Shown here: positions 27,012 through 36,800 of the stretch, in pieces
How positions within the stretch are numbered: the first letter of the stretch is position 1
How the letters are laid out: each line of letters begins with the position of its first letter
Source of the DNA: Paracoccaceae bacterium
Lineage (GTDB): Bacteria; Pseudomonadota; Alphaproteobacteria; Rhodobacterales; Rhodobacteraceae
Reading direction: 5' to 3'
Length of the DNA: 64,000 bases
Assembly: GCA_014762635.1 (NCBI GenBank)
Contig: JABURR010000017.1
Coordinates: 124,001 to 188,000, forward strand
Made by a program: the position numbers and the translations under genes
Notes under the pieces: generated by a model
What the model was told of the DNA's origin: nothing
What the model saw: the letters and a program-made list of their open reading frames with translations, nothing else
The model's database searches: none

Positions 27012-30000
27012 ATGGCCGCAAAAGGAAAAGCCAAGACCGGGAAGGACGCGGTGGACTCCGAGTCGCTGGTAGCGATCCTCGAGGAATCGCCCTATCCGAT
27101 CCTGCGGATGGGCAAGGACGGCAGCATCATCTACGCGAACGCGGCCTCGCATCGCTACGAAGATGTGCTGGAAGACGGCGGTAGGATGGCTGGTCCCGAG
27201 GTGAAGCGCCACGCGCTGCGGGCCCTGAAAGAGGACGAGAACCTCCGGCTCGATATGCCGTTGGGTGGGATGATCTTCAACGTCATCTTCAATCCGTTTC
27301 GAAAGGGCAGCTACGTCAACGCCTATTTCCGCGATGTGACCAAGGTCAGGGCCGTCGACAAGCGGCTGGCCGACATCGCCAAGTTCCCGGAGGAAAACCC
27401 AAATCCCGTCCTCCGTGTCGAGCCGGGCGGGAAAGTCCATTTGGCCAACCAAGCCTCACGTGGGATCGAGGGGATCCTGACCAAGGGCGACAACCCGAGG
27501 CTGCACCCTAATCTTCGTTCAATCGCATCCGAGGCTGCAGACACGCGCGAGGTTCGCGAGGCCGAGATCGAGGCCGATGGCAAGACGTTCCAGCTTGTCA
27601 TGCGACCGATCGAGGGTGAGACCTACGTCAACATCTACGGGCGTGAGATCACGGCGGAAAAGATCGCCCGGAAAGGGCTCGAAGAAGCCAACGAACGCCT
27701 CGAGCGCCGCGTGGCGGAGCGCACGGCCTCGGTCCGGCTCTTGCAGAACATCGTGCTTGCCTCGAACAGCGCGTCGAGCTTCGAGACGGCTCTGCAGACC
27801 GCCCTGCACGAGATCTGCATGTTCGCAGGCTGGTCGGTCGGTCATGCCTACGTGGTTCAGGGATCGGGTGTCGCGCGCGACCTGCGGCCCACGGGGATCT
27901 GGCATATCGAGGACGGGCAGAATGCCTCGACATTGCGCAAGGCCACCGAGAGCCTGCGTTTCGAGCCGTCCAACGGCCTTCCGGGGCGGGTCCTGAAATC
28001 GGGGCAGGCAGTCTGGATCGAGGAGCTGTCTGGTAGCAAGGAAATGCGGCGCTCGAAATTCGCCCAGGAGGCCGGGCTGAAGTCGGGCATGGCCTTCCCG
28101 ATCCTTCTCAACGAGCAGGTGGCCGGGGTTCTGGAATTCTTTTCCCGGGACACGGCGCCTTCGGATGTGGAGGTGATCAAGACCCTTGGCCACGTCGGAA
28201 GCCTTCTGGGGGCCGTGGCCGAACGCAAGCGGGCCGAGGCTGAACTTGCCCAGACGCAAAAGGATGCCGAGGTCATGCATGGCCGGCTGCTGGATGCGGT
28301 GGAATCCATGGGGCAGGCGATCTGCCTGTTCGACAAGGACGACAAGATCGTTTTGTTCAACAAGCGCTACCGCGACCTGATCCGGGAGTTTACCGATGGC
28401 TACACGCCACGCTTGGGGGATCCTTTCGAGGAAATTCTGAAACACTCGTCTCTGGCACATACGCAGCACAAGACATCGGAAGAGCGCGAGGCCTGGCGCA
28501 GGAGGGTGCTGGAGGCACGGCGCGCCAATCCGGTTGCCATCTCCGAGGACATCACCCCGACTGGGCACTGGCTGCGGTCCGAGGGGTTCACCACCCGGGA
28601 CGGTGGCCGGGTTTCGGTCTTCACCGACATCACCGAGGCCAAGAACCACGAGGAGGAACTGGCAAATCTGGCGAAAGAGGCGGATCGGGCCCACGCCCGC
28701 CTCAAGGACGCGCTCGATGCAATGGCACAGGGCTTCGCGCTCTACGACAAGGACGACCGGTTGATCGCGATCAATTCGCAGGCTCTGGACCGGTTTCGTC
28801 ATGTCTCGGACACCGACCAGGAATTCCAGGTCGGCGAGACCTTCGAGGAATACCTGCGCCGTTCCTCATTGCCCTCCAAGAGCTTTGCCAATGAGGGGGA
28901 ACGGGAGGAATGGATCCAAAAGGTTCTGCGCGACCGCCGCACCAAGAAGCACCGTAGTTCGGTCGACCAGGTTCCGGACGGACGCTGGTTCCGCTCGGAA
29001 GGTTTCGAAACCAGCGAGGGCGGTATCGTCTCGGTCTTTACCGACATCACCGAGTCGAAAAAACACGAAGAGGAACTCGCCAAGTTTGCCCGCGATGCAG
29101 ACCAGGCGCATTCCCGTTTGAAGGATGCGGTTGAGGCTATGGGGCAGGCGTTCTGCCTTTATGACAAGGACGACAAGATTGTCCTGTTCAACAAGCGTTT
29201 CCGTGACCTGATCCGCGAGGGGACCGGTGGCCGCGAGCCGCATGAAGGCGATAGTTTCGAAGACCTCATGCGGCTCTCGTCCAAGATACATCCACATTAC
29301 CACACCGACGAGGAGCGCGAAGCCTGGGTCCAGCGTGTGCTTGCCGCGCGGAAGGCAAACCCGGTTGCCAAGTCCGAAGATATTTCTCCGACAGGGCGGT
29401 GGATGCGGTCCGAGGGGTTCACCACCCAAGACGGGGGGCGCGTCTCGGTATTCACGGACATCACCGAGGAAAAGAAGCACGAGGAAGAACTGGCCGAACT
29501 CGCGCGCGAGGCCGATCTTGCACACTCGCGCCTCACCGACGCGCTGGAAGTCGTGGACCAGTCCTTCGCGCTCTATGATTCCGACGACAGGCTGATCGCG
29601 TGGAACACCAAGGCCCGCGAGATGTTCCAAAAGATGGCTCCCGCCGACGATATGGTCAAGATCGGGGACACGTTCGAGAGCATGATACGGCGCTCGGAGA
29701 ACCCGAACCGGAAGTTCGACAGCGCAGAAGAACGCGAGGCCTGGATCGAGCGTGTCCTGAAGTCCCGCCGGGAGCAGAAGACCCGTCGGTCAGAGGACCT
29801 TCAGGCCGATGGCTCATGGACACGCTCCGAGGGGTTCACCACGAGCGACGGGGGGATCGTCTCGGTCTGGACCGATATCACCGAGGCCAAGAGGCACGAG
29901 GCCGAACTGGACGCGCTGATCAAGGAGCTTGGCATCGCGCGGGACGCGGCGCTGGAGGCCAATGCGGCGAAGTCGCAGTTCCTTGCCAACATGAGCCACG

Positions 30001-31448
30001 AACTGCGCACGCCGCTCAACGCGATCATCGGCTATTCGGAATTGCTGATCGACGACCTGACAGAAGAGGAACTGGGCGATTTCGTCCCGGATATCGAAAA
30101 GATCAGGACGGCTGGCAAGCATCTGCTCGGCTTGATCAATGACATCCTCGACCTGTCCAAGATCGAGGTGGGCAAGGTCGAACTCTATGTCGAGGATATC
30201 GACATTGATGCGCTCTTGTCCGAGGTCGATTCGACCATCGCGCCGATGATGGAGAAGAACTCCAACAAGCTGAAAATCAAGAAGGACAACGGCATCGAGG
30301 CAATACGAAACGATGTCACCAAGCTGCGGCAGAACCTGTACAACCTCTTGTCCAACGCATCGAAGTTCTCGGAAAATGACGAGATTGAACTTCGCGTCTC
30401 GATGTCCGATGCGGGAAAGCTCCTGAAGATCGAGGTTCAGGATCACGGGATCGGAATGTCGCCCGTTCAGGTCGAAAAGGTGTTCGAGCCGTTTACGCAG
30501 GCCGATGCCTCGACCTCGCGCAAATATGGCGGGACCGGACTGGGCCTGACCATCACGCGGGAGTTCTGCCGGATGATGGGGGGGGATCTGGGGGTCCGGA
30601 GCACGGAAGGCAAGGGAACCACCTTTACGATGACGATCTCGGCAGAAGCCGCGGCGCCCGAAGTTGCTGCGGCTCCGCGGCAGTCTCGCGGGGCCGAGAT
30701 TCCGAAGGACGCTCCGAAAGTCCTGATCATCGACGACGACGCCAATGTGCGCGACCTTCTCTCGCGCCACCTGACGGCCGACGGGTTGAACGTGCTGACC
30801 GCGTCGAGCGGCAAGGAGGGGCTGAAGCTGGCCGCCGAGGCGAAGCCCGATGTGATCACCCTCGACGTGATCATGCCGCAGGCCGATGGCTGGTCGGTGC
30901 TCTCGCAGCTCAAGGCCAATCCCGCGACCACGGACATTCCGGTGATCATGGTCACGATCATGGAGGAGAAGAAACTCGGCTTCTCGCTGGGTGCATCGGA
31001 ATACCTGACCAAGCCTGTGCAGCGGGTGGAGCTGATCGAGACGATCCGGCGCCTTGCGCGCGACCCAGCAAGCCATTCGATCCTGATGGTCGAGGACGAC
31101 GCCGACACCCGCGCCGTGCTGCGCCGGTATCTGGAAGCCGAAGGGTTCTCGGCGCGCGAGGCTGAGAATGGCAAGGTCGCGCTGGCAGCGATCCGCGAGG
31201 AGACTCCCTCGCTCATCCTGCTCGACCTGATGATGCCCGAGATGGACGGGTTCGAATTCGTCGAGGTCTATCGCGCAACGCCCGAGTGGCACGAGATCCC
31301 CATCGTCGTGCTGACCGCCAAGATCCTCACCCGCGAGGACAAGGAACGGCTCGAGGGCTGGGTTCAGGGGCTCTACAGTAAGGAAGAATGGGACGTCTCG
31401 CAGATCGTCGCGGATATTCGGCGGAAGTTGTCGGGCGTGAAGCTCTGA
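27012..31448 (+). CDS. Soluble hybrid histidine kinase with six PAS, one GAF and two receiver domains
   Basis: The 1478-residue kinase has no membrane helix. Order: PAS (~18-110), PAS (~118-215), coiled coil, GAF (~240-400), four PAS_7-type repeats of about 139 residues starting near 423, 562, 701 and 839, HisKA with H996 (MSHELRTPLNAIIGY), HATPase (NLLSNASKF, DHGIGMS, GGTGLGLT), receiver 1 (~1235-1350, LDVIMP) and receiver 2 (~1356-1475, LDLMMP). Repeats 1 and 3 share VLFNKR(Y/F)RDLIRE while 2 and 4 differ, so a pair was duplicated. There is no HPt domain, so output must pass to another histidine protein. The HisKA protein encoded at 21632 is an obvious candidate. It follows the ferritin-CDGSH gene by 26 nt. 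Confidence 0.9.
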   Translation: MAAKGKAKTGKDAVDSESLVAILEESPYPILRMGKDGSIIYANAASHRYEDVLEDGGRMAGPEVKRHALRALKEDENLRLDMPLGGMIFNVIFNPFRKGSYVNAYFRDVTKVRAVDKRLADIAKFPEENPNPVLRVEPGGKVHLANQASRGIEGILTKGDNPRLHPNLRSIASEAADTREVREAEIEADGKTFQLVMRPIEGETYVNIYGREITAEKIARKGLEEANERLERRVAERTASVRLLQNIVLASNSASSFETALQTALHEICMFAGWSVGHAYVVQGSGVARDLRPTGIWHIEDGQNASTLRKATESLRFEPSNGLPGRVLKSGQAVWIEELSGSKEMRRSKFAQEAGLKSGMAFPILLNEQVAGVLEFFSRDTAPSDVEVIKTLGHVGSLLGAVAERKRAEAELAQTQKDAEVMHGRLLDAVESMGQAICLFDKDDKIVLFNKRYRDLIREFTDGYTPRLGDPFEEILKHSSLAHTQHKTSEEREAWRRRVLEARRANPVAISEDITPTGHWLRSEGFTTRDGGRVSVFTDITEAKNHEEELANLAKEADRAHARLKDALDAMAQGFALYDKDDRLIAINSQALDRFRHVSDTDQEFQVGETFEEYLRRSSLPSKSFANEGEREEWIQKVLRDRRTKKHRSSVDQVPDGRWFRSEGFETSEGGIVSVFTDITESKKHEEELAKFARDADQAHSRLKDAVEAMGQAFCLYDKDDKIVLFNKRFRDLIREGTGGREPHEGDSFEDLMRLSSKIHPHYHTDEEREAWVQRVLAARKANPVAKSEDISPTGRWMRSEGFTTQDGGRVSVFTDITEEKKHEEELAELAREADLAHSRLTDALEVVDQSFALYDSDDRLIAWNTKAREMFQKMAPADDMVKIGDTFESMIRRSENPNRKFDSAEEREAWIERVLKSRREQKTRRSEDLQADGSWTRSEGFTTSDGGIVSVWTDITEAKRHEAELDALIKELGIARDAALEANAAKSQFLANMSHELRTPLNAIIGYSELLIDDLTEEELGDFVPDIEKIRTAGKHLLGLINDILDLSKIEVGKVELYVEDIDIDALLSEVDSTIAPMMEKNSNKLKIKKDNGIEAIRNDVTKLRQNLYNLLSNASKFSENDEIELRVSMSDAGKLLKIEVQDHGIGMSPVQVEKVFEPFTQADASTSRKYGGTGLGLTITREFCRMMGGDLGVRSTEGKGTTFTMTISAEAAAPEVAAAPRQSRGAEIPKDAPKVLIIDDDANVRDLLSRHLTADGLNVLTASSGKEGLKLAAEAKPDVITLDVIMPQADGWSVLSQLKANPATTDIPVIMVTIMEEKKLGFSLGASEYLTKPVQRVELIETIRRLARDPASHSILMVEDDADTRAVLRRYLEAEGFSAREAENGKVALAAIREETPSLILLDLMMPEMDGFEFVEVYRATPEWHEIPIVVLTAKILTREDKERLEGWVQGLYSKEEWDVSQIVADIRRKLSGVKL

Positions 31449-31458
31449 CCTGAGGGTT

Positions 31459-33501
31459 TCAGCGCCGCCAAAGCCGCTCTTGCCTGCGAAACATGTGCTG
31501 AAGCCGTGACAGGGATCTGAGCCGCCGGGCATGGGGCAGGGTGGCGCTTTCCGCCAGCCGGTCCACGATCACCTCGGGCGGGCAGGGCAGGTTGGTCACC
31601 GGGTCGTGGTAGCGCGGATAGCCGATGAGTGCCGCGTGGGCGAGCTGTGTGAGGCTTGGGCGGGCCTTACGGCGGTCCGGCACGGCCCCCAGGTCACGTG
31701 TCAGCCCCCATCCGGCATAGAACGGCGCGCCGAGGGCGGTGACCGGTTTGCCGCGCAACAAGGCCTCGAACCCCAGAAGCGAGGTCATCGTCCAGACCTC
31801 ATCGGCCAGCGCGATCGCGGTATCCGCGGCCAGTTCGTCCAGCACAACATCGGCAAGGCGATCCAGCATTTTCGGGTCGATAGCTCCCGGGCGCAGTCCC
31901 GCCTCCACGTCCGGGTGGGGCTTGTAGAGGATCACGGCGTCGGGATTCATCTCGCGCGCGGTTTCCAGAAGCGCGAGGTTGGTCCGGACCTTCGATGTTC
32001 CCAGCGTAACCGAGCGATCATCCTCCACCTGCCCGACGACGAGGAGGTGGCGACCAGGTGGCAAGGGCGGCGGTGTATCTTCACCGGTGTTGTACTTGCT
32101 CAGACCTGCCTGCGTGATCTTGCGGATCAGGGCCTCGGCCCGCGTCACGTCCGCTTTTGGCAGGTCGGTGGAGGCCGTAATCAGTCGTTCCAACCGGCTG
32201 GGGCGCGACGGGTCGTAGTAGATACCCTCCGGGTCCAAGGCGAGCGAGAGGGGCGGCATCAGCGCCGCCCCAAGCCCGCGGGAGCGCAGGAAACCGTCCT
32301 CGACCCGCACGGCGTCGGTCATCCGGGTGTCTTCCCCGCTTCCCCACACCATCAGCTTTCGACCGGTTCGCTGCGCCACGTCGGAGGCTTTGTCCGGGTC
32401 CGTGCCAAACTTCAGCAGCTTGGACCTACCGAAAAACGCATTCATATGGGCGCGTTTCCAGCGCCGCAGGCCCACGGCGACATATCCCGCACGATCCTCG
32501 CGCCACGCTCGCGCCTGGGCTTCGAGGGCCGAAATCACATCTTCCACCTCGCGAAGGCGGTCGCGGTAGGGGTCGTACCAAGTGGGGTAGAGGATCATCG
32601 CGGCGGCAAAGAGTTGCGCGGCCGTCAGGCGCCGTGCGCGGCGCGGCGGCGGTGCCTCGTCCCGTGTCAGCGACCAGCCCGCGTAGAAGGGTTGTCCGAA
32701 AACACGCGGCTCATGGCCTGCGAGGATCGCCTCGAACCCCATTTGGGACGAGACCGTGTAGACGTCGTGTGCGCCTTCCAACAATGCCCAGGGGCTGACG
32801 GGATCGGTCAGGTAGATCGCGCTTTCGGGAAGGTCCGCGGGCGCGAAATGGCCCGCGCGATACCCGGCCGTGACGTCCGGGTGCGCTTTGATGACCACAG
32901 GAACACCCGGATGTTCGCGCCGTGCTGAATCGAGCATCCGAAGGAAGGTGGCCGTGTCGGCCCCGCTCATTGTCACGGAGGCGTCGTCGCGGCTCTGGTC
33001 GATGACCAGCACGTAAGGTGCGTCCGGCAAGGGGTGATCCGGATCGAAGGCATTGTATTTGGACAGATGTGCACGTCGGATCCGTGCGATCGCGTCGTGT
33101 GCCCGACCCAGCAGTGCGGGATCGTTCAGCGGGTGGGTCAAAAGGAGCGATTCCAAATCCGACGGGGTGCGCGGGTCGAAATGCACGCCGCTCCGGTCAA
33201 GAGTGAGTCCAAGCGGCGGATCACCCGCGCGCCCGGGGTGGACCGAGCGCAGGAACGCGTCCTCGATCCTCAGAACCCGGGCCCCGCGGTTTCGCGCGAT
33301 GGCTTCGCCCCTCCGGGCTGTAGGGCTGTTTCCCCAGACTCCAACCCAGTCACCCGGCCCGGGCAGCCCAAGGCGAACATTCCATCCCGCCAGTTCCAGA
33401 ATCCGCCGAATGCGCCGGTTGGTCAGGAACCCGCCGTTGTAGACATAGAGATCACGTCTGCCGTCCGCCTCGGCCTTCAGGGGGTGGGCGGGCTCATGCA
33501 T
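31459..33501 (-). CDS. kpsC: Capsular polysaccharide Kdo-linker glycosyltransferase KpsC
   Basis: KpsC adds alternating beta-Kdo residues to the lipid anchor on which group 2 type capsules are built. The start at 33501 is 7 nt after the OPX gene stop and gives 680 residues, the usual KpsC size. Two homologous halves are visible: an N-terminal copy (RIEDAFLRSVHPG, GLTLDRSGVHFD) and a C-terminal copy (RVEDGFLRSRGLG, SLALDPEGIYYD), matching the tandem Kdo-transferase modules of KpsC. Both halves keep YVLVIDQSRDD / HLLVVGQVEDDRS type motifs and KxHPDV. It is last in the kpsS-OPX-kpsC run. Confidence 0.9.
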   Translation of the reverse strand: MHEPAHPLKAEADGRRDLYVYNGGFLTNRRIRRILELAGWNVRLGLPGPGDWVGVWGNSPTARRGEAIARNRGARVLRIEDAFLRSVHPGRAGDPPLGLTLDRSGVHFDPRTPSDLESLLLTHPLNDPALLGRAHDAIARIRRAHLSKYNAFDPDHPLPDAPYVLVIDQSRDDASVTMSGADTATFLRMLDSARREHPGVPVVIKAHPDVTAGYRAGHFAPADLPESAIYLTDPVSPWALLEGAHDVYTVSSQMGFEAILAGHEPRVFGQPFYAGWSLTRDEAPPPRRARRLTAAQLFAAAMILYPTWYDPYRDRLREVEDVISALEAQARAWREDRAGYVAVGLRRWKRAHMNAFFGRSKLLKFGTDPDKASDVAQRTGRKLMVWGSGEDTRMTDAVRVEDGFLRSRGLGAALMPPLSLALDPEGIYYDPSRPSRLERLITASTDLPKADVTRAEALIRKITQAGLSKYNTGEDTPPPLPPGRHLLVVGQVEDDRSVTLGTSKVRTNLALLETAREMNPDAVILYKPHPDVEAGLRPGAIDPKMLDRLADVVLDELAADTAIALADEVWTMTSLLGFEALLRGKPVTALGAPFYAGWGLTRDLGAVPDRRKARPSLTQLAHAALIGYPRYHDPVTNLPCPPEVIVDRLAESATLPHARRLRSLSRLQHMFRRQERLWRR

Positions 33502-33508
33502 CCTGCCC

Positions 33509-34645
33509 TCAGTTGCCCACGGTGAGCGCTTCGATCGTGTTGGCCGTGTAGAGCGAGCCGGTGATCGCACCGATGGTCTTGGTCCATTGCACGTAGGGCG
33601 CTTCGGTCACATAGATCGTGTCGCCGTCGCGGATCATGAAGTCCCGGGCCATGAAGACGCCGTTGGGCTGGGTGATGTCCATGACGTAGACGACGCGCTG
33701 CGGGCCGGAAAGGTCACCACGGCCAAGCACGGCGTTGGCGACCGCGTCGTTTTCGTCGCGGAAGACGAAGATGCCCTTGGGGTCCGCCAGCGAGGAAGAA
33801 AGCCCACCCACCTGCGCCAGCGCCTCAAGCGCCGAGACCTCGTGCTTGGTGAAGAGGACGCGCGTCTGGGTCCGGGCCGCGCCAAGTGCCGTGTAGGAGC
33901 GCGTGTCGCCCTCGACCATGATCCGGTCCCCGGCGCGGAGCGCGATGTCGTTGGCGGGATTGCGATAGAGATCCTGGTACCAGACCGAGCCGGAGCGACC
34001 GCGGCGCAGGACGCGGATCACGGCGATCTCGGAGTCGATGGTGATGCCCCCGGCCTGGGCCAGCATTTCCGTCAGGGTCCGGTTCGGGCGCTCCAGCGGA
34101 TAGATGCCCTGGCCACCCACCGAGCCGGAGACCGTGACGGTTGCCCCGTCACCGGCCACGCGGCGCACCTGGACCTGCGGATCGGGTGTCTGGGTGGAAA
34201 GTTCCTCGGTGATCGCGACGCGCAGTTGATCTGGAGTATTGCCCGAGGCGCGGATGCGCCCGGCGAAGGGCACGAAGATGAACCCGTCGCTATCGACCTG
34301 CATGTCATCGAGAACGGCGGCCCCTTGTCCTCCGGTGGGGAAAAGCCCCTGCTCGACGTTTTCCCAGATCGCGAGGCTGAGCGTGTCACCGGGGCGGATC
34401 ATGTCGGGCGAGACTCGTCCTGCCGAGAGGAATTCCCGTGAAAAGCCGAGGCTCGAGGGAAGGGCCGTCGCGCGGTTCACCTCATCGGTGACCTCGACGA
34501 TGAAGGCCTCGCCGCCCTTGGTGGTGGTGCCCGAGATGATCTCGCCCCGCGTCGGGCCGGAGCGGGGTAGTCCGCAGGCGGATAGCAGGGCAAGCCCGGT
34601 CAAAAGCATCAATGCCGAGACCCGGCGCTGGGCGGTGAAATTCAC
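33509..34645 (-). CDS. Polysaccharide export (OPX) outer-membrane lipoprotein, Wza/KpsD-like
   Basis: This is the outer-membrane export protein for capsule or exopolysaccharide. I choose the GTG at 34645 because AGGAG lies 7 nt upstream; a TTG opening at 34660 is less likely. The 378-residue product has a signal peptide with a lipobox ending in C24 (LLSAC). A poly_export domain follows (DMIRPGDTLSLAIWENVE), then two or three SLBB-type repeats (VTVSGSVGGQGIYPL, IMVEGDTRSYTALG). It lies between kpsS and kpsC. The polymerising and ABC-export parts (KpsM/T/E) are not in the window. Confidence 0.88.
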   Translation of the reverse strand: MNFTAQRRVSALMLLTGLALLSACGLPRSGPTRGEIISGTTTKGGEAFIVEVTDEVNRATALPSSLGFSREFLSAGRVSPDMIRPGDTLSLAIWENVEQGLFPTGGQGAAVLDDMQVDSDGFIFVPFAGRIRASGNTPDQLRVAITEELSTQTPDPQVQVRRVAGDGATVTVSGSVGGQGIYPLERPNRTLTEMLAQAGGITIDSEIAVIRVLRRGRSGSVWYQDLYRNPANDIALRAGDRIMVEGDTRSYTALGAARTQTRVLFTKHEVSALEALAQVGGLSSSLADPKGIFVFRDENDAVANAVLGRGDLSGPQRVVYVMDITQPNGVFMARDFMIRDGDTIYVTEAPYVQWTKTIGAITGSLYTANTIEALTVGN

Positions 34646-34711
34646 GAAACTGCTCCTCAACCCTCTAATGTTTCCTTTTTCTCAGAAATTTCTCGGAATC
34701 AAAGGTTAAAA

Positions 34712-36037
34712 TCAGCGCCCATCCTGTTTGCCGACCACATGAAAGGCCGGAGACGGTGCAGTTTTGCCGCACAGGGCTGCGTAGGGGGCCGTCTGAGCCA
34801 GTACCATGTCAGCCACCCTGCGCAGGGCTTGGTGCCGTCCCTTGGCGGTGTAGAAGCTGCCGGGAACCTGGCTGGTGGCCAGAAGGTAGGCGCGGAACAG
34901 GCGGTAGCTTGGCCCGTCGGGCGGCTGCGGATTGGCAAAGAACACGAAAAGAGGCTGCGCCGATGCCAGTTCGCGGCGCGAATAGATCGCGCGGCCAAGC
35001 GCCTTCAACGGCAGCCCGCGCCAGAGCGCCTGCTGCCCGGCGGTGGAGTTGACGGTAACGGCGCTGACCGCCGGGTCCAGAAGCGGCGCAAGCTTGCCGC
35101 CGCGCAGGAAATGCACTCGCTCGCCGATCCCGTGCAGGCGCGCGATGCGGCTGATCTCCCGCCGGAGCGGTGCGCGCCCGTCCTCCAGTGGATGGGCCTT
35201 GAAGACCAGGTGATGATGCGGCGGCGCCCCGGAGGCGAAATCCGCGATCACCCGGTCGAGGAAGGCTTCCATTGACGGGAACGGCCCGTGATCGAGGAAA
35301 CTCGCGTCATGGGCTAATTGCAGCAAGACAAGGTGATAGGGATAGCCGCCGCGCATGATCCGCCGGGTCGCGATGATCCGCTGCACGGCATGCGCGGGCA
35401 TCAGAAGAAGGCGCCGCAGGTGCAGGCGGAACTCGGTCCGGACCGGGATCCGGCGATGCGGGCGGAACCCCGGATAGGCGCGGGCCCCGGCCATGACCAG
35501 CCCGTGATAGAGCGCGCCGTAGAAGACATGCGCCCTGAGGCTGCCCCAATGGGCGGGCGCTTCCCTGTGGTCGTCGATGCGGTCACCGAGGGCGGTGCGC
35601 ATCTCGTCGAGGCTCATGGACATGAGCCGGGAGTTCCCGTTCGATCCGTCCCGCTCGTAGGTGATCCACCAGGGGCGCAGGTAGCCTTCCTCGAAGACAT
35701 GGATCGTCAGCCCCGCATCGCGGGCGATTTCGATTGCTTTGGCATGGATTGGGCGGGTGTCGCCGTAAAGTACGAGGTCGGTGATGCCGAGTTCCACGAT
35801 GAGAGCTTGAAAATGCGCGGGCCATGCCTCGGGGGCGTCTCGGAAGGGGATGTAGCCTTGCCTCGGGCGCCAGAACGCCGCGTCGCCAGCGTTGAACCCC
35901 ACGCGCCATGTCTTTGCCCCGGCAGTACGCAGCATCCGGGCAAGCTGCGAGAAGAACGGCCCGTGCGGCCCCTGCAGAAACAGGAAGCGCCGCCCATCAT
36001 GGCCTGTCGGCCTTGTCATCTCGGTCACATTGCCCAT
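34712..36037 (-). CDS. kpsS: Capsule Kdo transferase / export protein KpsS
   Basis: KpsS starts the Kdo linker on the phosphatidylglycerol anchor of group 2 capsules. The 441-residue product has the family opening FLFLQGPHGPFFSQLA, then FEEGYLRPWWIT, FKAHPLEDGR and TVNSTAGQQALWRG motifs in order. It is first in the leftward trio, with about 66 nt before the OPX gene. The promoter must lie in the 97-nt gap shared with divergent ribE. With KpsC this gives a complete Kdo-linker synthesis pair, implying a lipid-anchored capsule-like glycan. Confidence 0.88.
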   Translation of the reverse strand: MGNVTEMTRPTGHDGRRFLFLQGPHGPFFSQLARMLRTAGAKTWRVGFNAGDAAFWRPRQGYIPFRDAPEAWPAHFQALIVELGITDLVLYGDTRPIHAKAIEIARDAGLTIHVFEEGYLRPWWITYERDGSNGNSRLMSMSLDEMRTALGDRIDDHREAPAHWGSLRAHVFYGALYHGLVMAGARAYPGFRPHRRIPVRTEFRLHLRRLLLMPAHAVQRIIATRRIMRGGYPYHLVLLQLAHDASFLDHGPFPSMEAFLDRVIADFASGAPPHHHLVFKAHPLEDGRAPLRREISRIARLHGIGERVHFLRGGKLAPLLDPAVSAVTVNSTAGQQALWRGLPLKALGRAIYSRRELASAQPLFVFFANPQPPDGPSYRLFRAYLLATSQVPGSFYTAKGRHQALRRVADMVLAQTAPYAALCGKTAPSPAFHVVGKQDGR

Positions 36038-36134
36038 GAGCGTACTCTAGGCGCAAATCCCGACCCTCGCCATATCGGCGATGCTTGCCGCGACAGCCTC
36101 GTGCCGCTAGGTGAGGGGGAAACGGAGGGTCCGC

Positions 36135-36731
36135 ATGTTCACTGGCATCGTCACCGATATCGGCCGCATCATCGAACTGGAACAGCAAGGCGACCTGCGC
36201 GCGCGCATCGCCACGGGATACGACATCTCGGGCATCGACATTGGTGCCTCGATCGCCTGCGACGGGGTCTGCCTGACGGTGATCGCGCTGGGCGAGCAAC
36301 CGGAGCCCTGGTTCGACGTGCAGATCTCGGCCGAGACGGTGTCGAAGACGAACCTCGATGCGTGGAAGGTGGACAAACGCCTCAACCTCGAACGGGCGTT
36401 GAAGGTGGGCGATGAGCTTGGCGGGCATATCGTCTCGGGCCACGTGGATGGCGTGGCCGAGGTGGTCGCCGTGCGGGACGAGGGCGACAGCACCCGTGTC
36501 ACCCTGCGTGCCCCCGAGGCGCTGGCGAAGTTCATCGCGCCGAAGGGGTCCGTGGCGCTGAACGGAACCTCCCTGACCGTGAACGAGGTGGAAGGTCGCG
36601 ACTTCGGGATCAACTTCATCCCGCACACCAAAGAGGTCACCACTTGGGGCGGTGTCGCTGTGGGAGACCGGGTGAACCTCGAGATCGACACGCTGGCCCG
36701 TTACGTGGCGCGGCTGCAGGACTGGGCGTAG
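36135..36731 (+). CDS. ribE: Riboflavin synthase alpha subunit RibE
   Basis: The enzyme dismutates two 6,7-dimethyl-8-ribityllumazine molecules to riboflavin. It starts at the ATG at 36135 after GGAGG and has 198 residues, made of two lumazine-binding domains. The first opens with the canonical MFTGIVTDIG; the second has GHIVSGHVDGVAEV and SLTVNEVEG. It starts the ribE-ribBA-ribH-nusB run and is divergent from kpsS. I found no FMN riboswitch in the 97-nt upstream gap, which is too short to hold one. Confidence 0.95.
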   Translation: MFTGIVTDIGRIIELEQQGDLRARIATGYDISGIDIGASIACDGVCLTVIALGEQPEPWFDVQISAETVSKTNLDAWKVDKRLNLERALKVGDELGGHIVSGHVDGVAEVVAVRDEGDSTRVTLRAPEALAKFIAPKGSVALNGTSLTVNEVEGRDFGINFIPHTKEVTTWGGVAVGDRVNLEIDTLARYVARLQDWA

Positions 36732-36800
36732 CCGCCCGTCTTCTGGACTGGCAATCCGCAATCGACTGCGCTATCTGCGGCGCACTCAAGGTGGGATCCG

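Noticed and set aside
29814-31532. 572-codon open frame on the - strand
   Set aside because: It is a shadow of the hybrid kinase's HisKA, HATPase and receiver domains.
36038-36134. FMN riboswitch before ribE
   Set aside because: The 97-nt divergent gap is too short, and the conserved RFN element pattern is not seen.
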